Of a stretch of 64,000 nt of DNA, positions 8,896-17,527 are shown piece by piece; the stretch's first letter is position 1; each line of letters opens with the position of its first letter. This DNA comes from Verrucosispora sioxanthis (GTDB lineage Bacteria; Actinomycetota; Actinomycetes; Mycobacteriales; Micromonosporaceae), in assembly GCF_010560025.1 (NCBI RefSeq), contig NZ_SAIY01000002.1, positions 682,001 to 746,000 on the forward strand, read 5' to 3'. The translations under genes and the position numbers were made by a program. The notes beneath the pieces are model-generated. The model was not told where the DNA came from. It worked only from the letters and a program-made list of their open reading frames with translations, and did no database searches.

Positions 8896-9509
8896 TTCAA
8901 TTTTCCGGCCCACCGCTTGAACAGGGTGTGCGGTACGTCGAGGGCGTCGAGCACCTTACCCGCCACGAAATCCACCAGCTGGGCCGCGGAGGCGGCGGCA
9001 CCCGCGCCGTAGAAGCCGGGGCTGGCCGGGAGCACCACCGCGCCGGCGTCATGCAGCGCGATCAGGTGTTCCAGGTGGCTGCGGGTCACCGGCGTCTCCC
9101 GGGGCACCACGACCACCCGCCGACGTTCCTTGAGGTTCACCTCGGCGGCCCGCTGCAACAGGTCCTTGGACAGACCGATCGCGATGCCGGCGCAGGCCGC
9201 CGTGCTGGCCGGCACCACCACCATCCCGCGTACCGGGTAGGAGCCGCTGCTCGGGCCGGCGGCAAGGTCACCGGCAGGCCAGTGGCGCAGGTCCGCTGTG
9301 GCCACCTCCCGCCCCAGCCAGGCGGCCAGGTCTTCGGCCCAGTGAGCGTCCCGGAACGGCCGTCCGGTCTCGTCCAGCACGGTCAGCCGGGCGGCCCGGG
9401 AGACGATCAGGTCCACCGGCTCCCCGGCGTCGAGCAACCCGCGTACGACTGCGGCCGCGTACGGCGTGCCGGATGCCCCGGACACCCCGACCACCCATGG
9501 TTCGCGCAT
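8880..9509 (-). CDS. ubiX: UbiX-type flavin prenyltransferase (menaquinone branch)
   Basis: Flavoprotein-fold enzyme of about 209 residues with the N-terminal motif VVGVSGASGTPYA, VVPASTAACAGIAIGLSKDLLQRAA in the middle and RRVVVVPRETPVT near the C-terminal third, all typical of UbiX. UbiX prenylates FMN to make the cofactor needed by UbiD-type decarboxylases. The UbiD-like mqnL gene lies 2 kb away on the same strand, so it probably serves MqnL. The ATG at 9509 is taken as start because it begins the domain; an in-frame GTG at 9530 is possible. Confidence 0.92.
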   Translation of the reverse strand: MREPWVVGVSGASGTPYAAAVVRGLLDAGEPVDLIVSRAARLTVLDETGRPFRDAHWAEDLAAWLGREVATADLRHWPAGDLAAGPSSGSYPVRGMVVVPASTAACAGIAIGLSKDLLQRAAEVNLKERRRVVVVPRETPVTRSHLEHLIALHDAGAVVLPASPGFYGAGAAASAAQLVDFVAGKVLDALDVPHTLFKRWAGKLNADRT

Positions 9510-9667
9510 GCCATCAGCCTGCCTGGTCACCGCGGGCGCCGGACGGGCACCCCGGGAAGCGTGTCCGAGGTGCCCATGATCGTCGAGGCTGCGCCGTTAC
9601 GCCACCGATGCCCGGCCGGTCTGCGCGGGCCATCGGGAGCTGGCATGCTGCCGGGGACGGAAGCACC

Positions 9668-10708
9668 GTGGGGGCCGACCGGAAGGATGTGGAGATCATC
9701 TCGTCGTCGGCCGGCTCCACCCACCACATCCTGCCGTCGCTGCGTGCCGCCTGCCCGATCGCGCCGCAGCTCTCCCCGTACGCCGATGACGTGCAGGAGT
9801 GGCTGGTGTCCGAGCTGCCGCTGGACGCGCCGACGCGGGAGCGGCTGGGGCGGGCCGGTTTCGCCCGCTACGCGGGGCGGCTCTATCCCGATGCCACCGA
9901 AGCCGACCTGCGCACCCTGACCGCGCTGTTCACCTGGTTCTTCCTGGTCGACGACGCCTGCGACGGGCCCGAGCGGGTCAGCCTGGACGAGATCCGGGCC
10001 TTGCGCGACGGCGCGGTCACGCTGCTGCGCGGCGGTCCCCGGCTGCGGCACCCGGGGTTGGCCGGTCCGCTGCGCCGGCTGCTGGTCGGTGCCTGGCGGG
10101 AGCCGCACCGCCGGATGCCGGCCCGCTGGCGGTTACGCTTCGCCGACGCGGTCGCCCACCACCTCGACGGCACCTGGCAGGAGGCGGTCAACAAGGCGAC
10201 CGGCCACGCGCCCGCCGTCGAGGAGTACGTCGAGCTGCGCCGGGCGACCTCGGCGGCGTACGTGTCGTATCCGCTCGTGGAGTTCGTCGCCGGCCGGTCG
10301 CTGCCCGAGCCGGTCTACCACCACCCACGGCTGAGTCAGCTTCGCGACGTCGGCAACGACCTGCTCTCCTGGTACAACGACATCGCGTCGCTGGACCGGG
10401 ACGTGGCCACCTCCGGCGGGCACAACCTGGTGCTGGCGCTGGCCACGGCACACCGCGTGCCGCTACCCGCCGCCGTCGAGCTGGCGGCGCGGCATTGGCA
10501 CGAGTCGATGCGCCGCTTCGTCGCCCTGCGCGCCACGATGCCCTCGTTCGGCCCGGCGCTGGACCCTGCCGTCGCCGCCCACCTCGACGGGGTGGCCCGG
10601 GCCGTCCGCGGCACCATCGACTGGACCATGGAGAGCGCCCGCTACGCCGTGTCGGGCGGCAGGTCGTCGGGCGCCCACGCCGAGCCGGCCGGCTGCTCCG
10701 GCGCGTAG
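9668..10708 (+). CDS. Class I terpene synthase of unknown product
   Basis: Terpene cyclase-like protein of 346 residues. The first metal-binding motif is DDACD (95-99), a DDxxD variant. The second is the NSE triad as NDLLSWYND (230-238), with Asp in place of the usual Glu, and the C-terminal RY pair is present (325-326). Length and motif spacing are normal for bacterial sesquiterpene or diterpene synthases, which ionise a prenyl diphosphate and cyclise it. The product cannot be read from sequence, and no P450 or methyltransferase partner is adjacent. It lies on the opposite strand to ubiX and mqnP, inside the menaquinone genes. The GTG at 9668 is the best start; GTG 9689 is an alternative. 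Confidence 0.82.
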   Translation: MGADRKDVEIISSSAGSTHHILPSLRAACPIAPQLSPYADDVQEWLVSELPLDAPTRERLGRAGFARYAGRLYPDATEADLRTLTALFTWFFLVDDACDGPERVSLDEIRALRDGAVTLLRGGPRLRHPGLAGPLRRLLVGAWREPHRRMPARWRLRFADAVAHHLDGTWQEAVNKATGHAPAVEEYVELRRATSAAYVSYPLVEFVAGRSLPEPVYHHPRLSQLRDVGNDLLSWYNDIASLDRDVATSGGHNLVLALATAHRVPLPAAVELAARHWHESMRRFVALRATMPSFGPALDPAVAAHLDGVARAVRGTIDWTMESARYAVSGGRSSGAHAEPAGCSGA

Positions 10709-10748
10709 GCCGAGCCGGTCGGCCCGGCGCGTGAGCCGAGCCGGTCGG

Positions 10749-11666
10749 TCAGGCGCGCAGGCCGAGCCGGACGACCAGGTCGAGCAGGGCGAAGGCGAAC
10801 AACGCGATGCCGACGAAGCCGTTCGCGGTGAAGAACGCCCGGTTGACCCGGCTCAGGTCGGTCGGCGTGACCACCAGGTGCTGGTAGCCGAAGGCGACCG
10901 CGGTGAGGGCCAGTCCGATCCACCAGAGCCAGCCGAAGCCGATGAGCACGCCGAACCAGCCGAACAACGCGAAGGTGACCACGTGCGCGACGGTGGAGGC
11001 GTGCAGGGCGAAGCGCAGGCCGTAGCGGGCCGGCACGCTGCGCACGCCGATCTCGCGGTCGACCTCGGCGTCCTGGCAGGCGTAGATCAGGTCGAATCCA
11101 CCGATCCACAGGCCGACGGCGGCACCGAGCAGCCAGGCCGGTCCCGAGCCGGCGAAGGTGCCGGTCACCGCGAGCCAGGCGCCGACCGGGCCGACCATCT
11201 GTGCGACGGCCAGGATGGCGTGCGGCCAGTTGGTGAACCGCTTGCCGTACGGGTAGACCACAAGCGGCACCACGGCCAGCGGCGCGAGCGCCAGGACGAG
11301 CGGGTTGAGCAGGGCGGCGGCGACCAGGAAGACCACCAGCGCCACGCCCGCGCCGGTCCAGGCCGTCCTCAGGCTCACCGCCCCGGTCACCAGTTCCCGG
11401 TTCGCGGTACGTGGATTCCGCGCGTCGATCCGGCGATCCAGGATCCGGTTCGCGGCCATCGCGAACGTCCGCGCCCCCACCATCGCCACGGTGATCAGCA
11501 GCAGGTCCAGCCACCGCACCCGCCCTCCGTTGACCTGCATCGCGGCCAACGCCGACAGGTACGCGAACGGCAGCGCGAACACCGAGTGCTCGATCGCCAC
11601 GAGCTTGAGGAAGGACTTCACGCGCCCGGGGCGCTCGGTCGGCTGCGCAGCGGCGGCGGTCGCCAT
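10749..11666 (-). CDS. mqnP: UbiA-family prenyltransferase MqnP
   Basis: Integral membrane prenyltransferase of 305 residues with eight or nine hydrophobic helices. The two Asp-rich motifs of the UbiA family are present: NRILDRRID (73-81) and DAEVDREIG. In the futalosine pathway this enzyme attaches the polyprenyl chain to 1,4-dihydroxy-6-naphthoate. The start codon overlaps the mqnL stop by one base (TGATG), which suggests translational coupling. The family also holds 4-hydroxybenzoate transferases, but the partners (mqnE, mqnL, ubiX) favour menaquinone. Confidence 0.9.
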   Translation of the reverse strand: MATAAAAQPTERPGRVKSFLKLVAIEHSVFALPFAYLSALAAMQVNGGRVRWLDLLLITVAMVGARTFAMAANRILDRRIDARNPRTANRELVTGAVSLRTAWTGAGVALVVFLVAAALLNPLVLALAPLAVVPLVVYPYGKRFTNWPHAILAVAQMVGPVGAWLAVTGTFAGSGPAWLLGAAVGLWIGGFDLIYACQDAEVDREIGVRSVPARYGLRFALHASTVAHVVTFALFGWFGVLIGFGWLWWIGLALTAVAFGYQHLVVTPTDLSRVNRAFFTANGFVGIALFAFALLDLVVRLGLRA

Positions 11667-13126
11667 CAGATGCCGTACTCCTTCCAGCGCTTGTCGACCA
11701 GGGAGACGACCTCGGGGGCCATGGTCATCTCCTCGGGCCAGCCCCGGTGGTAACCCTCCTCCGGGAGCTTGCGGGTGGCGTCGATGCCGGCCTTGCCACC
11801 CCAGAACTGCTGGTACGACGAATGATCCAGGTGGTCCACCGGGCCCTCGGTGAGCAGCAGGTCCCGGGCGTAGTCGACGTTGCCGAACGCGCGGAAGGCG
11901 ACCTCGCGGTAGTCGTGCACGTCGCAGTCCTCGTCGACGATCACGATCAGCTTGGTCAGCGACATCATGTGCGCGCCCCAGATCGCGTTCATCACCTTCT
12001 GGGCGTGCTTCGGGTAGCGCTTGCGGATCGACACGATCGCGCAGTTGTGGAAGACACCGGCGGCCGGCAGGTCGTAGTCGACGATGTCCGGGATCAGGAA
12101 CCGCAGCAGCGGCGCGAAGATCCGCTCGGTGGCCTTACCGAGGCCGTGGTCCTCCTGCGGCGGCTTCGAGGTGACGATCGAGTGGTAGACCGGGTCGCGT
12201 TGCGTGGTCATCGCCTCGACGTGCAGCACCGGGAACGGCTCGACCGGGGTGTAGAAGCCGGTGTGGTCGCCGAACGGGCCCTCCGGCAGCCGCTCACCCG
12301 GCTCCAGGTAGCCCTCCAGCACCACCTGGGCGTGCGCCGGCACCTGCAACGGCACGGTCAGGCAGTCGACCATCTCCACCCGTTCGCCGCGCAGGAAGCC
12401 GGCGAACAGGTACTCGTCGATGTCGGCCGGCAGCGGCGCGCTGGAGGCGTAGCTGACCACCGGGTCGCAGCCGATGGCGATGGCGACCGGCAGCCGCTGG
12501 CCGAGCCGCTCGGCGACGGCGTGGTGCGCGGTGGAGTTCTTGTGGATCTGCCAGTGCATGCCGAGCGTGTTGTGGCTGTGCTGCTGGAGCCGGTAGAGGC
12601 CCAGGTTCCGCTTGCCGGTCTCCGGATGCTTGGTGTGGGTCAGCCCGAAGTTGTGGAAGGTCCCACCGTCGCCCGGCCACACCTGGAGCCCGGGCAGCCG
12701 GTTCAGGTCGACGTCGTCACCCCGGTAGACCACCTGCTGGCAGGGGGCGGTCCTGACCTTCTTCGGCGGCATCGAAGTGAGCTGCATGACCTTGCCCAGG
12801 CCGCCCATCATGCCGGAGAAGCCCACCGGCAGTTCCGGCTTGAGCATCTCACCGATCCGGTTGCCGATCTCGTCCAGCGACTCGACGCCGAGCGCCATCG
12901 CGGTGCGCTTCTCGGTGCCGAACAGGTTGATCGCCACCGGCATCTCACCCCGGGTGGGCTGCTCGAACAGCAGCGCCGGCCCGTCGGCCCGCACCGTCCG
13001 GGTGACGATCTCGCTGATCTCCAGCGTCGGGTCGACCGGGACGCCGACGCGCCGCAGTTCACCCGCGCGCTCCAGCGCCGCGAGGAAGTCCTTCAGATCG
13101 GTGTACGGGAAGCCACGAGCCGCCAT
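11666..13126 (-). CDS. mqnL: UbiD-type menaquinone decarboxylase MqnL
   Basis: UbiD-family decarboxylase of 486 residues. Family features include NLGLYRLQQHSHNTLGMHWQIHK near the prenyl-FMN/Mn site, EGPFGDHTGFY and the C-terminal DEDCDVHDYREVAFRAFGN. UbiD enzymes use prenylated FMN made by UbiX, encoded nearby, to remove a carboxylate from the prenylated naphthoate. It is the first gene of a two-gene operon with mqnP. The start is the ATG at 13126, with GGGAGA about 10 nt upstream. Assignment as MqnL rather than another UbiD rests on the neighbours. Confidence 0.92.
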   Translation of the reverse strand: MAARGFPYTDLKDFLAALERAGELRRVGVPVDPTLEISEIVTRTVRADGPALLFEQPTRGEMPVAINLFGTEKRTAMALGVESLDEIGNRIGEMLKPELPVGFSGMMGGLGKVMQLTSMPPKKVRTAPCQQVVYRGDDVDLNRLPGLQVWPGDGGTFHNFGLTHTKHPETGKRNLGLYRLQQHSHNTLGMHWQIHKNSTAHHAVAERLGQRLPVAIAIGCDPVVSYASSAPLPADIDEYLFAGFLRGERVEMVDCLTVPLQVPAHAQVVLEGYLEPGERLPEGPFGDHTGFYTPVEPFPVLHVEAMTTQRDPVYHSIVTSKPPQEDHGLGKATERIFAPLLRFLIPDIVDYDLPAAGVFHNCAIVSIRKRYPKHAQKVMNAIWGAHMMSLTKLIVIVDEDCDVHDYREVAFRAFGNVDYARDLLLTEGPVDHLDHSSYQQFWGGKAGIDATRKLPEEGYHRGWPEEMTMAPEVVSLVDKRWKEYGI

Positions 13127-13304
13127 GCCCGCAAGTCTCCCGCACCGCCCGACCGGCCTGCCAAGCGCGGGCGGACTTTCGGTCGGGGATCACCTCGCAC
13201 GGGGCATCGGGTGTCGCACTCCAGATCTAAGCTCATGACTCCCGACCGGCCTGGCGCGCAGGGCGCCGGTGTGCCGTCGCGGGTCCCTCGGTTGAAGGAG
13301 TCAG

Positions 13305-14717
13305 ATGCGATCTGTGCGTAGTCCGCGCGTCCGGGCGGGGCGGTCCGCCGTGGCGCTGGCGGTCGCCGCCTCGGCCATGGCGTTCGGAGCCCCGGCCCAC
13401 GCCGAGACCGGGTCCGGTTGGTTCCAGGCCCAGCTCGACGATGTGGTGATCGGGGCCTCCGGGGCTCCGGGCAAGGTCAAGCCCCTCTACGTGTACGCGC
13501 AGGACACGGTGAACCCCCGGGTCGTGGTCGACCTGAGCGATCTGGCCGGCGTCGCCACCGCCGAGTTCCCTGCCTGGTGCACCGCCGCCGGCACCCAGAT
13601 CACCTGCCCGCTCCCGCCGGATGTCGACCCGACCGCCAGCCTCCAGGCCGGCAGCATCCCGGTGCTGTTCCGGCCAGCGGACGGCGCCACCCGGGGCGAC
13701 AGCGCCAGCGTCGTCTACCAGGCGTTGGCCGACAACGCCGAGCCCTCGGTGGCGACGGCGACGGTCTCCGTCAGCAACGGAGCGGATCTGGTCAACCTGG
13801 GCGACGGCCGGGTGGACAGCGCCGCCGTCGGCGACCGGTTGGCCGCACCGATCCGGCTCACCAACCTCGGCAACCGGACCAGCCGGGGAGTCCGGGTCAC
13901 CTTCACCCTCTCCTCCGGGCTGACCCCGTCCACCTGGTCGAACTGCTGGTACGCGCCGCTCACCGGGCACCGCACCTCGGTCGTCTGCGACCTCACCGGG
14001 CGGGTCCGGCCGGGGACGACGATGGAGGTGCCGGGCGGCTTCGGCTTCGAGATCGGCAGCTCGGCGTACGCCGGGGAGAGCCTCGACCAGTTCGTCGAGC
14101 CGCTGGCCGGTGCCGCGCCGCTGCCGGAGCAGCTCGGCTACCACCGTCCGGAGGGCGGCACCGAGCTGAAGCTACGACCCAGCCGGACCACGTCCACGGC
14201 GGCCCGCGCCCTGACCAGGGAGATCGATCCGAGCGACAACTGGGCGTCCTTCTACGTCGACGACGTGCCGAACAGCCTGGACCTGGCCGCTCTGGCCGAG
14301 CCGGTCGTCGGCCCGGTCGACGGTTCGGCGGTCCTGCGGGCCGGAGTTCGCAACAACGGTGCCGGCAGCCTCGACGACTTCCGCAGCGGCGGAGGCGAGG
14401 TGGCGCCCTTCTACCTGAAGGTGCCGGCCGGGGTGACCGTGGAGTCGGTGCCCGCGTCCTGTTTCGCCCTGTACGAGTCGGAGGACGGTTGGTACGGCGG
14501 CGAGCCGCTGCTCGGTGCCACCCGGTACCGCTGCGCGGTGCCCAGCTCGGTATTCGCCGCCGGCGAGACCTACCAGGTGGACTTCGGTGTCCGGATCACC
14601 GCCGCGGGCGGCGAGGCCGGCGCGGTGAGCCTGAACGCCCCCGGGCCGTACCGGTCCTGGTGGGATGACGACGCCGACAACGACGAGGCCCCGGTCGTCG
14701 TGTACGCCCAGTCCTGA
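13305..14717 (+). CDS. Secreted protein of unknown function
   Basis: Protein of 470 residues with a clear Sec signal peptide (Arg-rich start, hydrophobic AVALAVAASAMAF, cleavage after AHA near residue 32). The rest is rich in short beta strands and Ser/Thr/Gly, with paired cysteines (for example WCTAAGTQITCPLP and SNCWYAPLTGHRTSVVC). Segments such as PIRLTNLGNRTSRGVRVTFTL look like immunoglobulin-like or CARDB-type beta domains (inference). There is no LPXTG sorting signal or C-terminal membrane helix, so it is probably released. The ATG at 13305 follows AAGGAG. It stands alone and ends before a strong hairpin. Function unknown. Confidence 0.8.
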   Translation: MRSVRSPRVRAGRSAVALAVAASAMAFGAPAHAETGSGWFQAQLDDVVIGASGAPGKVKPLYVYAQDTVNPRVVVDLSDLAGVATAEFPAWCTAAGTQITCPLPPDVDPTASLQAGSIPVLFRPADGATRGDSASVVYQALADNAEPSVATATVSVSNGADLVNLGDGRVDSAAVGDRLAAPIRLTNLGNRTSRGVRVTFTLSSGLTPSTWSNCWYAPLTGHRTSVVCDLTGRVRPGTTMEVPGGFGFEIGSSAYAGESLDQFVEPLAGAAPLPEQLGYHRPEGGTELKLRPSRTTSTAARALTREIDPSDNWASFYVDDVPNSLDLAALAEPVVGPVDGSAVLRAGVRNNGAGSLDDFRSGGGEVAPFYLKVPAGVTVESVPASCFALYESEDGWYGGEPLLGATRYRCAVPSSVFAAGETYQVDFGVRITAAGGEAGAVSLNAPGPYRSWWDDDADNDEAPVVVYAQS

Positions 14718-14752
14718 ACGTGCTGGTTCGCGCCCCGCGACCGGGCCGCGGC

Positions 14753-14789
14753 GGACCCGGCCCAGGCGAGGCTCGCCTGGGCTGGGTCC
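14753..14789. terminator. Strong hairpin terminator
   Basis: Two 17-nt arms (14753-14769 and 14773-14789) pair with one G.T and a 3-nt loop. It lies between the convergent ends of the secreted protein gene and the AhpD-like gene. Confidence 0.75.
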
Positions 14790-14894
14790 GGGCCTGTCGA
14801 GCTGAGAGCGTGAACGGATCGCGGGGGCACCGCCATCCGGCAGATTTCGCGATGCTTGCTCCGCCCAGCCGGGCGCACCCCCGTCCCGCCCCGG

Positions 14895-15455
14895 TCAGGC
14901 AGCCGGCTGCCACGCGTACGCGGTCAGGGGCGGGTCGATCGGTGCCCGGGTGAGGCGGTTGGCGAAGGTGGAGATGGTGTACGTGCCGACGCCGAGCACC
15001 ACGTCCAGGGCGTGCCGGGGCTGGTAGCCGGCGGCCAGGAAGGCGGCCAGCTCCTCGTCGGGCACCGCACCCCGGTTGTCGAGCACGGCCAGGGTGAAGC
15101 ACCGCAGCGCCTCCAGCCGCTCGTCGGGCAGCGTCGCTCCCACGCGCAGCGCGTCGATCAGCTCGGCGGCGGCGCCGTGCCGGACGAGGGTGGCGGTGTG
15201 CATGACCACGCAGAGGTGGCATTCGTTGCGGCCGGCGACCGTGAGCACCACGACCTCCCGCTGGATCGGGTCCAGCCCGCAGCTCTCGAAGCTGGCGTTC
15301 GCGGTCAGGAAGCCGGTGAGCAGTTCGGGCGACTCGGCCATCAGGCCGACCGCGCCGGGCAGGTAACCGATCCTGCGGTGCACCCCGGCCATGGTGGGCC
15401 GGGCGGCCTCCGGAGCGGTGTCGACGGTGTGGGTGGTGAAGGCGTACGTGGACAT
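14895..15455 (-). CDS. Carboxymuconolactone decarboxylase/AhpD-like protein
   Basis: Protein of 186 residues of the CMD/AhpD family. The redox motif is NECHLCVVMH, with CxxC followed by His three residues later, as in the AhpD alkylhydroperoxidase active site. It is likely a thiol-based peroxidase or reductase in the cytoplasm. It is transcribed away from a MarR regulator and shares with it a perfect palindrome, which suggests control by oxidants or electrophiles. The start is the ATG at 15455 after AAGGGGTG. Confidence 0.85.
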   Translation of the reverse strand: MSTYAFTTHTVDTAPEAARPTMAGVHRRIGYLPGAVGLMAESPELLTGFLTANASFESCGLDPIQREVVVLTVAGRNECHLCVVMHTATLVRHGAAAELIDALRVGATLPDERLEALRCFTLAVLDNRGAVPDEELAAFLAAGYQPRHALDVVLGVGTYTISTFANRLTRAPIDPPLTAYAWQPAA

Positions 15456-15474
15456 GGTGACACCCCTTGCCGTA

Positions 15475-15499
15475 GTTTGGTCAACGTGGTTGACCAAAC
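15475..15499. promoter_or_regulatory. Perfect 11-3-11 palindromic operator between MarR and AhpD-like genes
   Basis: GTTTGGTCAAC, a 3-bp spacer and GTTGACCAAAC form a perfect inverted repeat. It sits 20 bp from the AhpD-like start and 11 bp from the MarR start, as expected for an autoregulatory MarR operator. Confidence 0.8.
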
Positions 15500-15510
15500 C
15501 GTAAACCAGG

Positions 15511-15996
15511 TTGTCGAAATTGCCAACGCCTGATCCCCCGCGCCCCGGCTTCGTGCTGCCGCTGCTGCTGCTTGCCGGTTTCCGGACGCTCATCGACGAC
15601 CTGCACGCCGAGCTGGCCCGGCAGGGCCATCCGGAGTTGCGTCCGCTGCACGGTTTCGTGCTCCAGGCCGTCGGCACCGACGGCACCACCGCCTCCGAAC
15701 TGGGCAACCGACTGGGCGTCTCCAAGCAGGCCGCCGGCAAGACCGTCGACCGACTGGTCGCCCTCGGCTACCTGGAACGCGCCGACGACCCCCGCGACGC
15801 CCGGCGCAAGCTGGTCCGGCTGACCCCGTACGGGCTCGACGGGCTGCGCCGGTCGGCGGTCGTCTTCGACGAGCTGCGGCAGCGCTGGACGGAAGCGCTC
15901 GGCGCGGATCGGGTGGCCGCCATCGAGGACGACCTGCGGAGAGTCACCCCCGCCAACTGGTTCCGGCTCGACATCCCGGGGTGGTTCACCGGCTGA
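15511..15996 (+). CDS. MarR family transcriptional regulator
   Basis: Winged-helix regulator of 161 residues. The recognition region (TASELGNRLGVSKQAAGKTV) is followed by the wing YLERADDPRDARRKLVRLT, the usual DxRxxR pattern of MarR. It probably represses itself and the divergent AhpD-like gene through the palindrome upstream. The start is a TTG at 15511; another in-frame TTG lies at 15520. Its 3' end overlaps the convergent DUF397 gene by 11 bp. Confidence 0.9.
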   Translation: MSKLPTPDPPRPGFVLPLLLLAGFRTLIDDLHAELARQGHPELRPLHGFVLQAVGTDGTTASELGNRLGVSKQAAGKTVDRLVALGYLERADDPRDARRKLVRLTPYGLDGLRRSAVVFDELRQRWTEALGADRVAAIEDDLRRVTPANWFRLDIPGWFTG

Positions 15997-16180
15997 CCGG
16001 GAGCACCTCCAGGAACGCCCGCCAGGCCGCCGGGCCGAAGGTCAGCACCGCGCCGTCGCGGTCCTTGCTGTCCCGGACCGCGACCAGGCCGGGCAGGTTG
16101 TCGGCCACCTCGACGCAGTCTCCGCCGTTGGTGCTGCTCCGGGTGCTGGTGCGCCACCGGGCGTCGGTCAGCTCCGCCAT
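15986..16180 (-). CDS. DUF397 domain small protein
   Basis: Protein of 64 residues with the family pattern ARWRTSTRSSTNGGDCVEVA, then VAVRDSKDRDGAVLTF and a final WRAFLEVL. DUF397 proteins almost always sit beside an XRE/DUF5753 regulator and act as its partner; the pair behaves like a toxin-antitoxin or developmental switch (WhiJ and Scr1 work in Streptomyces). Here it overlaps the regulator gene by 13 bp, which suggests coupled translation. The start is the ATG at 16180. Confidence 0.9.
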   Translation of the reverse strand: MAELTDARWRTSTRSSTNGGDCVEVADNLPGLVAVRDSKDRDGAVLTFGPAAWRAFLEVLPVSR

Positions 16181-16968
16181 GACTCCGCCACCTCCGTCAA
16201 CAACTCGATCGACTGCCGGGGCGGCAACGCCTCGCCCTGGATCGCCTCCCAGGAGGCCCGGATCGCCAGCACGTCCTCGGTGTGGTCGATCACCTGCCCC
16301 TTGAGCTGATCGTCCAGATAGGCCACATCCTCCCCACCCGGAAGGGTAGCCAGCACGAACGCCCCGGCGACACCCGGATACGCGCCGACCGAGGCGGGCA
16401 CCACGTGCAGCCGTACCCGGGCGTGCTCGGTGGCCAGCTTGACCAGCCGCCACAGTTGCTCGCGCATCACCACCGGCCCACCGACCGGCCGGCGCAGCAC
16501 GTGCTCGTCGAGCACGGTGACCAGTTGCGGCGGTCGCTCGCCGGCGAGCACCGCCTGCCGGGCCAGTCGCGCCTCCACCCGCCGCTCCACCTCCGCGTCG
16601 TCGTAGAGGCCGACGCTGCGGAACAGCGCGCGGGCGTACGCCGAGGTTTGCAGCAGCCCCGGCACCACCGTGTTCTGGAACGAGCGCAGCACGGTGGCCT
16701 GCCGCTCGTTGGCCTCCCACTCCCGCATCCACTGCGGCGAACCGAGCCGGGCCAGCATCCGGACGAACGCGCCACCGGTGTCGAGCGCCGCGTCCGCCCG
16801 CTCCCAGAAGTCGGGTGGCGGCTTGCGCGCCTCGGTCTCCACCATGGCCACCGTGGACGGCGAGTAGTTGATCGCCCGAGCCAGCTCCTCCTGGGTCACC
16901 TTGCGCGCCGCCCGCATGTGCCGTAGCTCCTCGATCAGCACCCGCGACCGCTCGTCCACCCGCACCAC
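16168..16968 (-). CDS. XRE-family regulator with DUF5753 domain (WhiJ/Scr1-like)
   Basis: Protein of 266 residues with an N-terminal helix-turn-helix (VTQEELARAINYSPSTVAMVE, about 24-44) and a C-terminal DUF5753 domain that starts near FQNTVVPGLLQTSAYARAL. Its partner DUF397 gene overlaps it downstream. Such pairs occur in many copies in filamentous actinomycetes and influence development or antibiotic production; the signal is unknown. The exact start is uncertain; the GTG/ATG region at 16968 gives the usual N-terminus. Confidence 0.9.
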   Translation of the reverse strand: MVRVDERSRVLIEELRHMRAARKVTQEELARAINYSPSTVAMVETEARKPPPDFWERADAALDTGGAFVRMLARLGSPQWMREWEANERQATVLRSFQNTVVPGLLQTSAYARALFRSVGLYDDAEVERRVEARLARQAVLAGERPPQLVTVLDEHVLRRPVGGPVVMREQLWRLVKLATEHARVRLHVVPASVGAYPGVAGAFVLATLPGGEDVAYLDDQLKGQVIDHTEDVLAIRASWEAIQGEALPPRQSIELLTEVAESWRS

Positions 16969-17181
16969 TCCTCACCCACGTGTCCCGCGTTCTCACCGCC
17001 CTCACCGGCGGCCACGCCAGGCACACAGGGCGATCGATTGCCTTCCGAGCGTAGTCGGCATCTGGCCAGACTGTCCCCATCGGAACCGCCCGGATCCGAC
17101 CCGAAAAGGACGGGCGCGACCGAAGCGGGGCCGTCCGGCACGTCGGCGACGGACGGCCCCGCCTCCAGAGGAGGTAGGCAG

Positions 17182-17454
17182 ATGACCGCGCGGTTCCACG
17201 TACCGCTCCGGCCGCTCTGGCTGTGTCGAGCCTGCGCCGCACCGTGGCCCTGCGCCACCGCCCGGCTGGCCCTTCTCGCCGAGTACCGGGACAGCCACGT
17301 GGCCCTGTCGATCTACCTGGCCGGGATGCTGTACGACGCCGTCGACGACCTGTACCGCCTCAACCCGCACGACGCACCGAAGCCGGCCGCGCTGCACGAC
17401 CGATTCCTCGGCTGGGCCGCGCCCCGCGCACCCCGCCCACAACCCACCGACTGA
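17182..17454 (+). CDS. Small Cys-containing actinobacterial protein
   Basis: Protein of 90 residues with an excellent AGGAGG ribosome site before the ATG at 17182. The N-terminal part has WLCRACAAPWPC, three cysteines in a zinc-knuckle-like spacing, then an Ala/Leu-rich amphipathic helix and a Pro-rich tail. Similar small proteins often lie next to XRE/DUF397 pairs and are sometimes labelled flavin reductase, with no support from the sequence. It is divergent from the regulator, so they may share control. Function unknown. Confidence 0.7.
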   Translation: MTARFHVPLRPLWLCRACAAPWPCATARLALLAEYRDSHVALSIYLAGMLYDAVDDLYRLNPHDAPKPAALHDRFLGWAAPRAPRPQPTD

Positions 17455-17513
17455 CCGCCCGGCCGCCCGGCCGTCGGGCCGTCGGCGACGACCTGTCAGG
17501 TACCGATTGGTCG

Positions 17514-17519
17514 TACGCT
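17514..17519 (+). promoter_or_regulatory. -10 element TACGCT, leaderless layout
   Basis: TACGCT ends 8 nt before the ATG at 17528; no Shine-Dalgarno is present. Confidence 0.45.
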
Positions 17520-17527
17520 CGCACCTC

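Noticed and set aside
10680..10775. Short direct repeats with GCCGAGCCGG between the terpene synthase and mqnP
   Set aside because: They are brief, imperfect and part of GC-rich coding ends; no element structure is evident.
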